From Diplolepis rosae (taxonomy: Eukaryota; Arthropoda; Insecta; Hymenoptera; Diplolepididae): a stretch of DNA of 64,000 nt. The translations under genes and the position numbers were made by a program. Shown here one piece after another: positions 1-11,211 of this stretch; within the stretch, counting starts at the first letter, position 1, and every line of letters starts with the position of its first letter. The notes under the pieces are model-generated. The model did no database searches. It was not told where the DNA came from and saw only the letters and a program-made list of their open reading frames with translations. The stretch lies in contig JAPYXD010000746.1 in the NCBI GenBank assembly GCA_030998225.1, forward strand, positions 3,472,001-3,536,000, written 5' to 3'.

Positions 1-780
1 TGTACTTGACTTGATCGGGATTATCCAGGCCCGGGGTCTTTCTTCTAGTCACCAATCTCTTAGTGACTATTTTGAAGGCGAGACCCCATGGGTCCTTCTC
101 GACCTCACCGATCAAGTCTTTCCAACACTGAAGTCGGCTTTTCTTTATGCCTTGCCTCAGAGCTGATTTTGCTTTTTTCCATGCCTCGGGAAGCAGAGGA
201 TCACTCTTTGATTCCGAATTCTGAGGCTTCACCCTAGCCTTCATTGCTTTCAGGATTTCAACGTAGGACTAACCGCCCTTCGCCGACACCCTGATAGCGT
301 CGCCCAACCTGGCGGCCAGGGAGCGCCGTGGCACCTTTTTTTCTGCTTAGGTTCCTGCGCAGAGGGCGCAGGAACTTCTCTCTCCTTCTTCTTTTTATTT
401 TTCTTCTTTTTCTTCTTCTTTTTTTCCACCAGCTGCCATTCCCCATCCTTTTGTGGGGTCTGGCGTCTGGTGGCCGCGACGTAAGAGGGCGATGTGCTGC
501 CCTTCCCTTTCTTTGGGATTCGCTCCTCTGGGGGAGAAGCGGCAAGCCTCTTCTCCCCCTTTGTCAGCTTCTTCGGGGTATCTCCCAGAGACGCGGAACG
601 CGGTCTCCGAAAGATACCCATCCTTTTCGAAGCGGGGTGCGATTCCAGTCTTTTCTGGATTTCTACCCCGATTTTTAGTAGGCACTTGTGGGTGTTTAGC
701 ATTCCGCTCAACACCTCCGTAGCCTCACTAACACTGTCCTTAACATGGCCAGGGTTGTTTCTCAGCATACCCTGCTGGAT
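1..780 (-). pseudogene. R1-clade non-LTR retrotransposon fragment (gag joined to ORF2)
   Basis: Read on the minus strand, 768 to about 250 encodes an R1-type ORF1 (gag) amino-terminal region with a long Lys run near residue 120. A motif resembling SYVEILKAMKARV follows just downstream of a stop. The reading then passes directly into the linker region of ORF2 (EVEKDPWGLAFKIV, then [11 protein letters not shown] near the window edge). The same ORF2 stretch occurs at 16250-16320. The gag carboxyl half with its zinc knuckles and the whole endonuclease domain are missing between the two parts, so this is a deletion or recombination product. The element continues off the left edge. R1-clade assignment rests on remembered family motifs; the fragment is clearly non-functional. 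Confidence 0.7.
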
Positions 781-1180
781 ATTTATAAAAATATTACTGG
801 TTTATTATTTAGTACGTTAATTTAGTACTGTAAATTTAATTTAATTTAATCCTATTGTTTTAATTTAAATCAAGTAATGTTAAGTGTGGAATGTTTAAAG
901 AGAAATATTTTGACGAACTTTTTTCATTGATTATTTAATCGAGAATTTCTGTATCATGGGAATAACCATTTAAGTGAAATTTGCCACATAGATGCTATTT
1001 GTTGCATTTCCCATGGAAGATCTATAAAGAGGAGCTATAAAGTCATAAATTTTCCAACTTTGGAAAATAAAATTGCTATGCCTCGTCTTCTTTGCTTCAA
1101 TAATTTTATTTGAAGTTAAACAATTTTTCAATTTAAATAAAAAAATAAGACATTTTTTTCAAAGCAGTTTAAGTTGAAAG
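781..1180. other. AT-rich spacer, nothing recognised
   Basis: Very AT-rich sequence between an R1 fragment and a MITE. I see no open frame with family resemblance, no RNA gene and no obvious repeat. Confidence 0.5.
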
Positions 1181-1472
1181 TACACTACCGTCGGAAATTG
1201 TGCGCACGGTGCTTGTGAGCGCTATTAAAAATCAGTGCTGACTGAATCACGATATCTCGGTGAAAAAAAGAGATAGGGCATTTAAAAAAAACAGTTAGAA
1301 AGCTTATGAAATTCCACGTCTAGTGATGCGCAACAAATATTTTTTTGACCTTCTGAAAATAATACAGCACGTGAGGAGTTAAGAAAAAATATTCCAGATT
1401 TTCTCAAAATCTCTACAGTGATTTTTAATAGCGCTCACAAGCACCGCGCGTACAATTTCCGACGGTAGTGTA
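1181..1472. mobile_element. Tc1/mariner-type MITE with about 50-bp terminal inverted repeats
   Basis: The left end reads CACTACCGTCGGAAATTGTG and continues for about 50 bp (1183 on). Its reverse complement closes the element at about 1421-1470. TA dinucleotides flank both ends, as expected for Tc1/mariner target duplication. About 290 bp in total with no transposase frame, so non-autonomous. The partner family is not identified in this window. Confidence 0.75.
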
Positions 1473-1689
1473 TATCTGAATCTTGTTTTTTACATATGTA
1501 AACAAAGTCTATAATTTCTAAGATTATAGTTTTATTTCAATATTTTGATATCTCTTCTTAAATGCTGTTTCAAAATTGTCTGTAAAAGGATTAAAAAAAT
1601 ATTTTCCTATTATTGTGTTTTTTTAATAATTAATCTATTAATTTAAATACTATATTGAGATATAAGTAGCAATTAATAGTAGTGTATTT

Positions 1690-1800
1690 TTGGAAAAGAT
1701 TTGCTTTGGGGTCCATAAATGATCAAATTAATATCAATCTGACATTTCAGCTTAGATCGGAATCCTCATCAGTGTTTTTTTATTAAATTATGAAAATATA
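1690..1800 (-). repeat. Degenerate hammerhead-bearing repeat, copy 1
   Basis: On the minus strand CTGATGA (1766-1772) is followed by a stem-II-like segment and GAAATGTC (1748-1741). The flanks (GCTTTGGGGTCC near 1704 and the AT-rich side beyond 1775) match the better preserved copy at 35640-35740. The GAAAC core is mutated to GAAAT and the helix I arms no longer pair, so this looks like a dead copy. Penelope-like origin is inferred from the motif type only. Confidence 0.5.
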
Positions 1801-2059
1801 CAGATAAAAATTGGTTGTTAAATTGAAGTAACATTTTTTTATGACAAAGGTAATAGTTTACGTTTTTGGAGTTTACTAAGTATACTTATTCCAAGAAATA
1901 TAAATCATGTATTTTACACCCGTACAATACATACTCAATTTGCCGTGCAAAAAATGTTACGTAAAGAATTTCTTTGAAATATTTTCATCTTTCTTTTAAA
2001 GTTTATTATTTTTTTTGACAAAAGGTCTTAGAGTGATACGTTTTTCCCTAAATTGAAAA

Positions 2060-3000
2060 ATACTATAGTAGAAGTTGATATAAAGAGTTTCTCCGTGTAC
2101 CTAAAGAAAATAGTGTGTAATAATAAAAATTGAATTGAAATATTATGGAGTTTAAATAAAATTGAGATTATATTTAAAAATGTTATACTTAATTTTGTTC
2201 TTAATATTTTCAATTTACACAAAATTTAGAAATTTTAATTAGGAACTTACATGTATGAATTACAATTATTTCAGTACAGAATTTTTTTCACGTACTCCTG
2301 TATTCTGTTTCGGGATATACTTCTATATACATAATACGAAAAAATGTAAATAATGAACAATAAATTCAATTCAATTGGAAGAAATATTATTACAAGTACT
2401 TATTTGCTGAGGAAATTGATTCGGATTGTAAATTAGAGTCAACATATAAACTAGACAGTCTTTGTTATTATTTTTTTTTTATAATTCCGAAATCCAGCTT
2501 TGTAGAAAGAGAGTTTATTGTGGATATATATGTTTGAATATTATTCATACTCATTTATTAAAATGATTGATTAAAATTAAAATTAATTAAAATTTATTTA
2601 TTCATTAAAATTTAATAATTTATTATAATATTATAATTATATTATAATATTATAATTAATTAATTAATTAATTATTGTTTAATGACTACCAATAAACTTT
2701 TGATATTAAAATCAATAAAAAATTCAATATCAAACTCATCATATTATACGCCCAAATGTTCAACATAATATTTTGCGCTATATCGTTGGACTTGAACATT
2801 TTCAATTTATACAGCTTAAGCAAATGTAAGCTTTTTGGAATTCGGGAGGATTGAAGAGTACGGGGAGAGTTGTAGACAGCGCTCCTAAGGTTTAGTTGGC
2901 GAACTACTTCGACAGGTCAAATTGCCGTGTAGAGGTGTACGGGGAGACCTGAACATATTCGCCGGACGCGCCGTCTACAATCTTTGCGGGGAACTAGCAC
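2060..3000. repeat. Interspersed repeat X, copy 1 (inverted relative to 63270-64000)
   Basis: The segment from AAGAGTTTCTCCGTGTACC (about 2083) to GCGGGGAACTAG (about 2997) is the reverse complement, with scattered substitutions and indels, of 64000 down to about 63280. No coding capacity is seen. The copy is interrupted at about 2998 by a Penelope-like inverted repeat; a short further match (ACCGCATCTAGGTTTATAAT) resumes at about 3786. Superfamily unknown. Confidence 0.75.
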
Positions 3001-3012
3001 AGAGATATTATA

Positions 3013-3570
3013 GATAGTATTTTTTGTTCATTTCTCGTTATTTTGGCATAGGGTCAGATTCTTTTTATTCTCTTCGATTAAAATTATCACTATTAGATAT
3101 AAAAATACTCAAAAAGAAAGCAAGGCAAACGTTTTGGCCACATATGGAGGCTGTCTTCAGTGCCATAAATTAAAATTAAAATGGCACATTCAGTATAAAG
3201 GTGGAATAACTCATAGTTCTGACCATTTTCAGAACAAATTTAATTTAATAATACTTTTTAAATGTGATACTTAATATCACGAATACTAAAACTGCATTTT
3301 TGTTATTTTTTAAAGATAAATGTATTATTTTTCAAAACATCTCAGAATAAATCTGAATGCAGTAATAATAATAATATGTGGCCGAAACGTTTGCCTTGCT
3401 TTCTTTTTGAGTATTTTTATATCTAATAGTGATCATTTTAATCGAAGAGAATAAAAAGAATCTGACCCCATGCCAAAATAACGAGAAATGAACAAAAAAT
3501 TCTATGAATTGTGGGTCAATATAATAACAGACATGTTATCAAACATGTCACTTTAAAAAATTATATATAG
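3013..3570. mobile_element. Penelope-like inverted-repeat element with decayed hammerhead motifs
   Basis: Arms of about 110 bp (roughly 3025-3146 and 3374-3492) are inverted copies. They run from TTGGCATAGGGTCAG inward to CAAACGTTTTGGCC and back out to GACCCCATGCCAA. A tail GTGGGTCAATA... (3512 on) matches the tail of a second copy at 33547. The left arm carries a minus-strand CTGAAGA (3154-3160), but its GAAAC is changed to AAAAC. The right arm keeps GGCCGAAACGTTTGCC but has lost CTGAAGA. Assignment to Penelope-like elements is inferred from the hammerhead type and copy architecture. Confidence 0.6.
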
Positions 3571-3815
3571 AGGAGACAAGCCATAGGCCGCTCTGTAAGT
3601 GGCAACGTCTGTCCGCAAACTCAGTGAGAGCGAAAGAGAGAGACGATGGGAGGTTAATCTGGCTTTGTCTGCGCGTACCGCGTTAGCCTCGGCGTCAGCG
3701 AGAGACAGCCTAACCCACAATCCACCCTCTCTCTCGCCCGAGCTGACAGGTTTCAGGCTGGCTCTATGGGAACTTGCCCTACACCGCATCTAGGTTTATA
3801 ATATCTTTGATAATG
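3571..3815. other. GC-richer block next to repeat X
   Basis: An island of higher GC with purine-rich (GAGAGCGAAAGAGAGAGA) and pyrimidine-rich stretches. Open frames on both strands are low-complexity and resemble nothing I know. The last ~30 bp (3786-3813) resume the match to repeat X seen at 63240-63270. Confidence 0.4.
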
Positions 3816-3898
3816 GTTACCGTAACGGAATATTTTCAGTCACACTGATAGAAATTTCTATCGTAATTTTCCGAAACACGTGACTGGAATTTTAAACT

Positions 3899-4157
3899 CT
3901 GTCAAAAAAGTACCGGGAATTGGTCAATAAAACACAAACTATTTATTATTCATCCAAATTTATTTTATCGCGTCTAAAGTAGGCCTTTCCCGAATTAATA
4001 CACTTATGCCAACGAATAATCCAATCATCAAAACATTTTTTAAACTCAGTGTACATCAGCGTAGAGGACAGTGGTGTCAACTTAGCGTCAAAAAGGTTTT
4101 TGACAATCACTTTAAACGGGTTTTTTGAATGATCAATTCCCGGTACTTTTTTGACAG
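3899..4157 (-). mobile_element. Mariner-like deletion derivative with TIRs
   Basis: The termini are perfect inverted repeats beginning CTGTCAAAAAAGTACCGGGA (3899 on) and ending at 4157. Between them, on the minus strand, about 4075-3970 encodes a transposase carboxyl-terminal-like stretch containing KKCFDDWIIRWHKC and a YFRRDK-type motif before tandem stop codons. The rest of the transposase is missing, so this is a roughly 259-bp internally deleted copy. The family resemblance (mariner C-terminal W-x-x-R-x-x-K-C-I pattern) is from memory. Confidence 0.65.
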
Positions 4158-5164
4158 AATTTATTTAATTACAGTCTCGTAAAATTAACATAGAATTTCA
4201 GAAAATTCAGTTACTTTTTAGTAAATTTAAGAAAAAATTTCTTGATTCTTAGTTACAAAGTGTTGAATATTCTGAAACTTGTAATAGGAATAATTTAACG
4301 TTTTGGGTAACTTGAGTTTTATGCAGTTACATGTAACTGAAAATTTTCTTACAGTTTCGTAATTTTATGATGAATTTTATAAAAATTCTGTTACAGTTTG
4401 GTAGTTTCAAGATACATATTATGAAAATTCAGTTGAGTTTCATTATATTATGAAAAATGTCAGAAGTTTCAGTACATTTTTTGAAATTTTAAGAAACATT
4501 ATTCAAAAATATCATAAATATCTTTAAATTCTACGTTACCTTTGTAACATAAAAATTTTGTAAACCGAATATTTCTAGCAGTGCACCATGAATACTCAGT
4601 CGCTGTGACTACATTATTTAGTCTCATCGACCACTCTCTGTACTTACACTGACGAGTCAACAATTGTTTAAATTCAACTATAAAAAGTAGTTAAAGAAAA
4701 TTTCAACTGCATATACTGCGCTCCTATGCCTAGGATTTTTTCTTAGTGCGGTAACTGCAGTTACACTCTACACGCAAAAAATGAAAAGCAGAATTTACTT
4801 AAATATTAGTCATTTCTACCAGTTTAACCAGTAGTTATATGGATAACATATATATATATAATTCCTGTAAACTTTGCTTGTGGAATCAAATAAATGAGAT
4901 CGGTATTGGTAACAAGCTTTCTAAATAGTATTAATTTGTAGATTAGTTCATTCTACAAGTCCATCACTCGCTAATCGTAATTGACTTAAAATACAAAAAA
5001 TATAAACGCAGAAAGAATATTCGTAAAATTTACTGAAAATTGGGAACTTATTTTTACAACTTGACTTTTTAGTAGACTTTATAAGAAGTTCAATTCAATC
5101 AACAGATTTTCTGTACGTTTCACTTAGCATTCAGTAAAACCTGCAAAATATGGAAAATACAAGT
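4158..5164. other. AT-rich spacer with degenerate GTTAC-type motifs
   Basis: No gene is seen. Segments such as AATTCAGTTAC and TTACAGTTTCGTAATTTTA recur loosely between 4190 and 4480, suggesting an old degenerate tandem repeat. A short (TA)n run lies near 4850. Confidence 0.4.
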
Positions 5165-5280
5165 TTAACCCTTAACTGGCATTGGGGTTTATTATTATTA
5201 TTATTATTATTATAGCTGTGGCTGGGACCCGGAAGGGCCCCTGATACTTGGGTATTCCCGTTGCATCACCAACTAAAACC

Positions 5281-7680
5281 TTATGTGCGACCCCACAGCC
5301 CGTGCCAAAGGGCGAGGACCTGGGACAGGTTTTTGGTCTGAATCACGGGTACGTCTATGTAGGCGTAGCCAGTGAGAATCTGGCGTTTGTCACTGATTGC
5401 TGGACAATAGCAGAGTATATGGGTGGAAGTTCCATTGTCTTCCCCACATAATCGACAAAGAGGACTTTCTGCAAGCCCTATTTTATGTCTGTGATAAGCG
5501 AGGTTGCCGTGACCAATAAACACTTCTGTTATGGTGTTTACCTCGGTTCTACTGAGCCTGCCTATGTCTGCAGCTCGTTTGGGGTTTAGAAGCTCCCCCA
5601 TGAGGGTTTTGGCTTGCTTGCATGCCGTAGCCTTATGCCACTCTTCCTGGTGTTTCTCGGCCAGCCACTTGTTGATGTCTTCTGTGACCAACCTATTTGA
5701 AACACCTGTTACTGGTTCTAGACCATATGGGTTTTGTTTTGACGCTAGCTTGGCTAGTCTATCCGCTGTTTCATTTCCCTTGATACCTCTGTGTCCAGGG
5801 ATCCAGTGGACTATGACTTGGTTGTCTTCCGTTAGTTGGTCTTCCCAGACCAGCGTCGAGGTAGTCACTAACTTACCTACTGTCGTGATGGCCGCTCTGC
5901 TATCTGAGCAGATGCTGATGTTCCTGCCGCGGCCATGATTCCGTGCTTTGTGTGCGCATTGGAGTATGGCCGCAATCTCGGTTTGAAGGACTGTGGAGTG
6001 AGGTCCCAATGGGATCACGAGGCTTGTGTTGCTGTTCCTTCCATAAACACCAGCCCCCGCGCCCTCCCTATTTTGGAGCTATCTGTGAACCAGTTGTCTC
6101 CATCGCCTGGGAGGTGTGCGCGACCCACCTTCCAATCTTCCATGGTTAAAAAACGTACTTTGTACTTTTTGTCGAAGAGGTACCGCGGAGACATCCTATC
6201 TCTCATCATTTTCGTGACCGGCCTCTTCGTGATGTCGACTGTAGCTCTCAGTTTCTTTGAGATCACTGTACTAGAGTTTTCGCCAATTCTCCAGGCCGCC
6301 TTGCTAGCCTCGGCTGTGATGGTTAGGTGGAGGGGCTCTAGCCCCATTAGCGCTCCCAAAGCCATTGTGGGTGAAGACTTCGAGTATAGGTTAGCTTGGG
6401 TCGCAGAATCGCTGTAAAGATCCACAGCAGTGTGTCGGTTTTCAGTCCCCAATTGCTTCCAATAGCTCTTCTTAAGAGCCAGAGGGTTGTTATAAACTTG
6501 TAGCACTTATTTTCGAAGTGTTCTTTCCAAGTTAGCTTATTGTAAAGGATAACTCCTAGATATTTAGCACGCTTGGAGATTTCTAGACGCTGCCATTTAA
6601 GTACCAGTGTTCTAGTTGTACTCCACTTGTACCGCCTGGTAAAAATGACTACGTCAGTTTTGCCTGGGTTCACTGAGAGTCTTGTTGTTTGGCACCAGGT
6701 GTCTACAACTTTCAGCGTCTGTTGCATTACGCCCATCAGTGCGTCCAAATGCATTCCGCGTACTATGACTAGGATGTCATCAGCATATCCAATGGGGTGA
6801 CATCCCTGGTCGGTAAGTAGATGCAATAGCGTGGTATTTCGTTTGGTTATCGTTATATTCCTGTTTCCTAGCATATGGCAGGTCCAGTCAACGACAGCTA
6901 TGGGGACTCCTTATCTAATCATAGCTCTCCTGATCACTTCACTGGATGTGTGGTTGAAGGCACCCTCAATATCCATGAATGTTCCAATAGCGAATCCTTT
7001 AAGGTTCAGTTAGTCCTCAATTAAATTCACTGTTTTGCTCAGGCCTGTTTCAGTCGAGCGACCGGTCCTGTAGGCATGCTGATCCCTATGTAGCGGTTTT
7101 GCCGTCAGAATCTTGTCGCGGATATATCTGTCCACGAGTCTCTCCACCGTTTTTAGTACGAAGGAGGTAAGGCTGATTGGTCGGAAATCCTTCGGAGACA
7201 TCCATCCCGCTTTAGGTATAAATATTACCCTTGTCTCTCTCCAAGCCTTGGGGACCTAACCATGAGTCAGAATGGCCCTAGCAAGTCTCACTAGCGGCCC
7301 AATGATAAAGTCCCCAGCCCTCTGCAGGAGGACCGGGTAGATGCCATGCGGACCTGGGGACTTGAAAGGGTTTAAAGACTTCAAGGCCCATCTAACCCCG
7401 GCTGGGGAGGCGATCTCATAGGCCAGCCGCCCACGTATTCCCAATTGGGTCACAGACAGCGGTTGGTCCTTCTGAGAATACCGCCCACAAGTTCCATAGT
7501 TCTTCCGTATTGCCTTTTTTGGCCCGTCTGAACCTTTCTCTGGTTTCTTTACGAAGTTTCTCAAGCCTCCTATTCCACCAGTGAGTCTCCTGCACCTTCT
7601 TGATTTTCGAAGGTAAGCAGTTGTATTCGTACGCAGTAATAATGGCTGACGAAAATTGGTCAGCCGTCCTTTAGAAGGTA
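5281..7680 (-). pseudogene. Retrotransposon ORF2: reverse transcriptase and RNase H (frame-broken)
   Basis: On the minus strand, 7680-7565 gives a THWWNRRLEKLRKETR-type linker. 7564-7256 gives the RT amino-terminal block with SLNPFKSPGPHGIYPVLLQ, followed by a stop. 7201-7010 gives the DFRPISLTSFVLKTVERLV block. 6874-6347 contains the catalytic GYADDILVIV motif. 6110-5281 is the RNase H domain with all four acidic positions readable (FTDSSK, QTEIAAI, CSDSRAAI, GNETADRLAK) and a carboxyl-terminal CRLC...THILCYCPA zinc-like motif. Stops or frame changes near 7256, 6950, 6500 and 6040 break it into at least five pieces, so no functional protein is expected. Confidence 0.85.
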
Positions 7681-7840
7681 TTGTTACGGCCCGGATTCAG
7701 TCAGACCGTTGCAGGGCGGCTCGTCTTCCTATGCTTCCCTTCAGCTTCTCTTCTTCTGCCTCGGCTTCTTCTTCTTCTTCTTGATTTGTAGCTCGGGGGT
7801 GGGCCATGGTTAAAGGGTGAGAGAGTGGGTAAGAGAGAGG

Positions 7841-8065
7841 GAGATGGAAGACCGCGAAGGATCTTCCAGGGTAGAAGACCTAGGTAGATCTTCTGGCGAG
7901 GGAGGGAGATGAAAGACCGCTGAGGATCTTCCTGGGGAGAAGACCTAGAGAGATCTTCTGGCTAGAGTGAGATGGAAGACCGCTGAGGATCTTCCAGGGG
8001 AGAATACCTGGACAGATATTCTGGCGAGAGGTAGGGACTGAAGACCCGGAGGATCTTCAGGCGAG
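7841..8065. repeat. Minisatellite, about 3.5 copies of a 63-65-bp unit
   Basis: Units start GAGATGGAAGACCGC at 7841, 7906 and 7969, with a partial unit from about 8031. Each contains paired GATCTTCC and AGATCTTCTGG blocks, so each unit can also fold on itself. It lies between ORF1 and ORF2 of the nested retrotransposon. Confidence 0.8.
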
Positions 8066-8290
8066 GACTTACCGGAATGAGACGGTGGTGGCAGCAAAAA
8101 TCGGCTTCTTCTCGATGACGGTTTATTGCCCAGAGGTTAAGAGTGTAGGCGAGACCTACGCCCCGAATAAATCTGCTAGCGAAAACTAGCTTCTCTCCCT
8201 TCGGTGGTCCTGTGGAAGGGGTCGATTTTCCCGACTTTCCTAGTCCAGTTTCCCTTGCTTGGACGTCTCTCGCACTTTCTAATTTTTTTC

Positions 8291-9362
8291 TTAGTTTTTT
8301 CTACATAGAGAGTCCCATTGCTGGGCCCTGGTAGTGGGAGAACGTAAGGGTTCTCTAGCCACTCCCCCGAGATGATAGAAGAGCCTGTCGTTAAGGCCTG
8401 CTAAGGCTCTCGCCTGAGACTCAGGGACCTGAACGACTAGGAGGTGTTTTAACCCCCCTGTCGCGTTAGCCTCCTGAGGTCTCTCATGCCTGACAATACG
8501 CCAGGATGCTATTTTCAACGAGGGGTTGAACCTCTCCAGACGCCGCAAAACGACAGCCGGGTCCTCCGGTTTTCCGGGGACCCAAGCCGTCGCCTTTAGC
8601 ATCCTGTGGAGTATCTCCACCCCACTTGCTTTCAGATTTTGGTACTTTTCAGTTTTGGTTAGCCATGCTTTGGCCTCTGGGTTTGACGCCACAAAAATAA
8701 AAACTCCTCCCCTACAACAGGAGGTCTCGAATTTCGGCCAATTGCTAACCGGTTCTCTGTCCAGGGTGTGCAACGTGGCCTCCCTAAAGAGCTCGAACTG
8801 CTCCGGCGACAGGATTGACTCCGGGTAACCAGCGTCCGCCACTATCACCGTCAGAGGGTTAGTTCTCTGAGCAGCCGAAAGCACGACGCCTGGCAGCTCC
8901 ATATTTTCTGGCAGGCGCACCGGCTTAGGTCTCTTCGAATTCCTCATCCCTTCCGGGGGGGTGTCCTTAAAGCCTTTGCGACTCTTGGGGGGCCACCGTG
9001 CCCGCCTCTGGAGATTGGGCAGCTGCGGCACCACTGGCCGCTTCGTTCAAACGAAGGGCCTGCCACCGCAGCTTCCTCTTCTGAGACCCAGTAAGTCTCT
9101 TTCTGTCAGAGGATGCCCCAGCAGTTGCCTGCTAGTTTACATGCTCTTCTATCGCAACTTGCCGAGGGACCACATTAGTACCCGACCCCGAGGAGCCAGG
9201 ACCAGCTGCCACAGTCAGCATTTGCGATTCTGTTGGGGTGGTTTGCAGGGGTAGATTTGTGCTAGACCTTTTCAAGCCTAGCTCCGCATCCACCTCCGCT
9301 CTCGCCTCTCCCACCTCGCTAATTGTTTTTTTTATATTGTTAGGATTCATTTTTTGTCCCAC
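8291..9362 (-). pseudogene. Retrotransposon ORF1 (DUF4780-like), frame-broken
   Basis: The minus strand 9362-9132 encodes the start (MGQKMNPNNIKKTISEVGEA), then a stop. After a frame change, 9034-8291 gives a 247-residue open frame with a basic, Pro-rich start and a domain ending ARALAGLNDRLFYHLGGV. I associate this with DUF4780-type ORF1 proteins of insect LOA-like elements; that family call is from memory and moderate. No CCHC zinc knuckle is seen. It lies upstream of the RT in the same element. ORF1 proteins of this class bind the element RNA. Confidence 0.6.
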
Positions 9363-9549
9363 GAGAAGCTAGGGAAGAAGGGAAGAAGAAGAAATACTCG
9401 GGAAGGTCACCCAGTGTTCTCGAGGCACCCTGTCTTACTTCCGGTTGACAAGAGAGCCAATGGGCACGGTTGCGCACACCCTGGCTTTGGGGCAGCCGTT
9501 TCTTGGTCGTAACGCGAGCGAGGGACCACGACCGCCCCCGACCCCAACC

Positions 9550-9655
9550 ATTCACTCGAGGAAACATGTTTATAGGGGTCCTTCATTCACTCGAGGAAGC
9601 CCGTTTATAGGGGTCCTCCATTCATTCAGGAGAGCCCGTTTATAGGGATCTTTCC
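9550..9655. repeat. Three 35-bp tandem repeats in the retrotransposon 5' leader
   Basis: Copies beginning ATTCACTCGAGGAA lie at 9550, 9585 and 9620 (the third diverged to ATTCATTCAGGAG). Each contains GTTTATAGGG. They sit just inside the 5' end of the minus-strand retrotransposon, where promoter-type repeats are common; promoter function is inference. Confidence 0.75.
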
Positions 9656-11211
9656 TTTTACACCAGCAGTGCCAGGGACCGCCGCCGCTCCCGGACCGCG
9701 CACTAAGTCCCTCCACCAACAACAAGGTCTTGCAGCTCCTAGAAGGGGGGCATTGGGGTAAAAAATACCCCAAAAATTTTTAAGCTCAAATTAATCTTAC
9801 TAAATTCAATAAAATGGACCATATGGCGACATGTAGAAGTAATTGACATCACTAACTAAAGATACAGTGGGCTAGCATAGAGCGGCGAGTAACATTATAC
9901 GCTGGGCAGTCGTTCAAAGTGGAGTCCAAAAGTTCTGGGGTATTTAATACCCCTTGTGCCGTCAGTGTATAAAAAAGTGAATTTAGAAAAAATAATTACT
10001 AGTTACATTAGTGATTTTCGTTCAATTTCCAACGTAAGTATATCATCTGAAGCAACCAATAATATGATTGAATCTCCCATATTCATTCAGTCATAATCGG
10101 TTAGTTAAAATACAATCCCTACATTGCTGTATCTATCCCAGGAATAAAGTACGGTTAAATTAATCATATATATGGTTGTAACAGTCATTCATTTTTATCA
10201 GTGTAGTTTTTTGCTTTTCTAGATGGCCTATAATTTTCGGCCTCGCTTGCTGCGTGAAGAGAAGAGAGATGGCACAATGTGCCATAAGCACCGCGCAAGT
10301 ATTTGCATCGAATGTGCAAGTGAAGCTTAAAACGTTACGAAGCAGCTTGCAAAGTTAAAAAACTATTATTTATGTTTCTTGTTTATTTTTTCTTATTTTT
10401 ATACCTATTTCAATCCATTTACAAACAACTAAATTGATTTAAATGTGGAAAAATATGATGTTTCATTTTACCAAAAAATAGATTTTCATTTTGCAAAATA
10501 AATACCTTTTTTGGAAGCATCAATATTGCAGTAATTTTTTTCTCAAATTGTAGTATCTCAAGAATGTACTTATAAATTATTGGGCAAAAATATTGCAAAT
10601 TACGTGAGTTATGAAATTTTAAGTTGAAAAACTCATTTTTTTCGTTTTTTTGTTTGAATAATTTTTTTAACTAACTTAAATTTAATAAATGGCTATAAAA
10701 CCGATTTCAATTTTAAAAAAATATATCCTAAACTACATTAGGTAATTTTTTTATATAAAAATATTCAATACCAGCTGCGCAATATTCATTTTAACACGTG
10801 GGGTAAAAAATACTCTTTATGCCATATAAGCATGTATTTCGAGTAGTGCCAGTTAAGGGTTAATAGATTTCACTGGAAGATATGTAAAAGATACAAAAAA
10901 TCTATCAATTGAACATAGAGACGTTCCTGGAACGTTTGTAGAATGTTACATAAACGTTTCTAATATCGTGTGCCCATTGGGTTACTTCCCGTAAATTTCA
11001 CAAAATTTTTTTTGCGTGTAAAATATTTCTTAAAACTTATTTAAACTTCAAGGAAACATTAATTGTAGTTTTATTATGATATCAGAATTACATAAAGGTA
11101 ACTATACTGTATCTGATCATGAAGGCAATAAATGTTTTTATTGACAAAAATTAATCATAGATCATTTAGATAGTAATAACAGAGTTTAATTGAATTAAAT
11201 TGTTACATCAG

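Larger units (their letters stand above)
5189..9748 (-). mobile_element. LOA/I-like non-LTR retrotransposon, nested insertion
   Basis: A 4.56-kb insertion on the minus strand bounded by the 11-bp direct repeat GGCATTGGGGT (5178-5188 and 9749-9759). The 3' end is a (TAA)n-type tail (about 5189-5212 on the plus strand). The order on the minus strand is 5' leader with 35-bp repeats, ORF1, a 64-bp minisatellite, then ORF2 with reverse transcriptase and RNase H. No apurinic endonuclease domain is seen between ORF1 and the RT, so this copy is internally deleted as well as frame-broken. The RNase H and TAA tail favour the I or LOA groups over R1 or Jockey; the clade is not certain. Confidence 0.8.
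5165..10863. mobile_element. piggyBac-type non-autonomous element, split by a retrotransposon
   Basis: TTAA (5165-5168) is followed by CCCTTAACTGGCA (5169-5181). The exact inverted repeat TGCCAGTTAAGGG (10847-10859) is followed by TTAA (10860-10863). TTAA duplication with CCC-starting ends is the hallmark of piggyBac-type elements. Removing the nested retrotransposon (5189-9748) and one copy of its target duplication leaves about 1.12 kb of AT-rich sequence with no transposase frame, so this is a MITE-like derivative. The element lies upstream of the first cyclase exon visible here, possibly in an intron. Confidence 0.8.

Noticed and set aside
328..678. Plus-strand open frame rich in Phe/Leu
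   Set aside because: It is the complement of the Lys-rich run of the R1 gag on the minus strand.
3599..3793. Overlapping open frames on both strands in the GC-rich block
   Set aside because: Low complexity, driven by GAGA/TCTC runs; no splice context or family resemblance.
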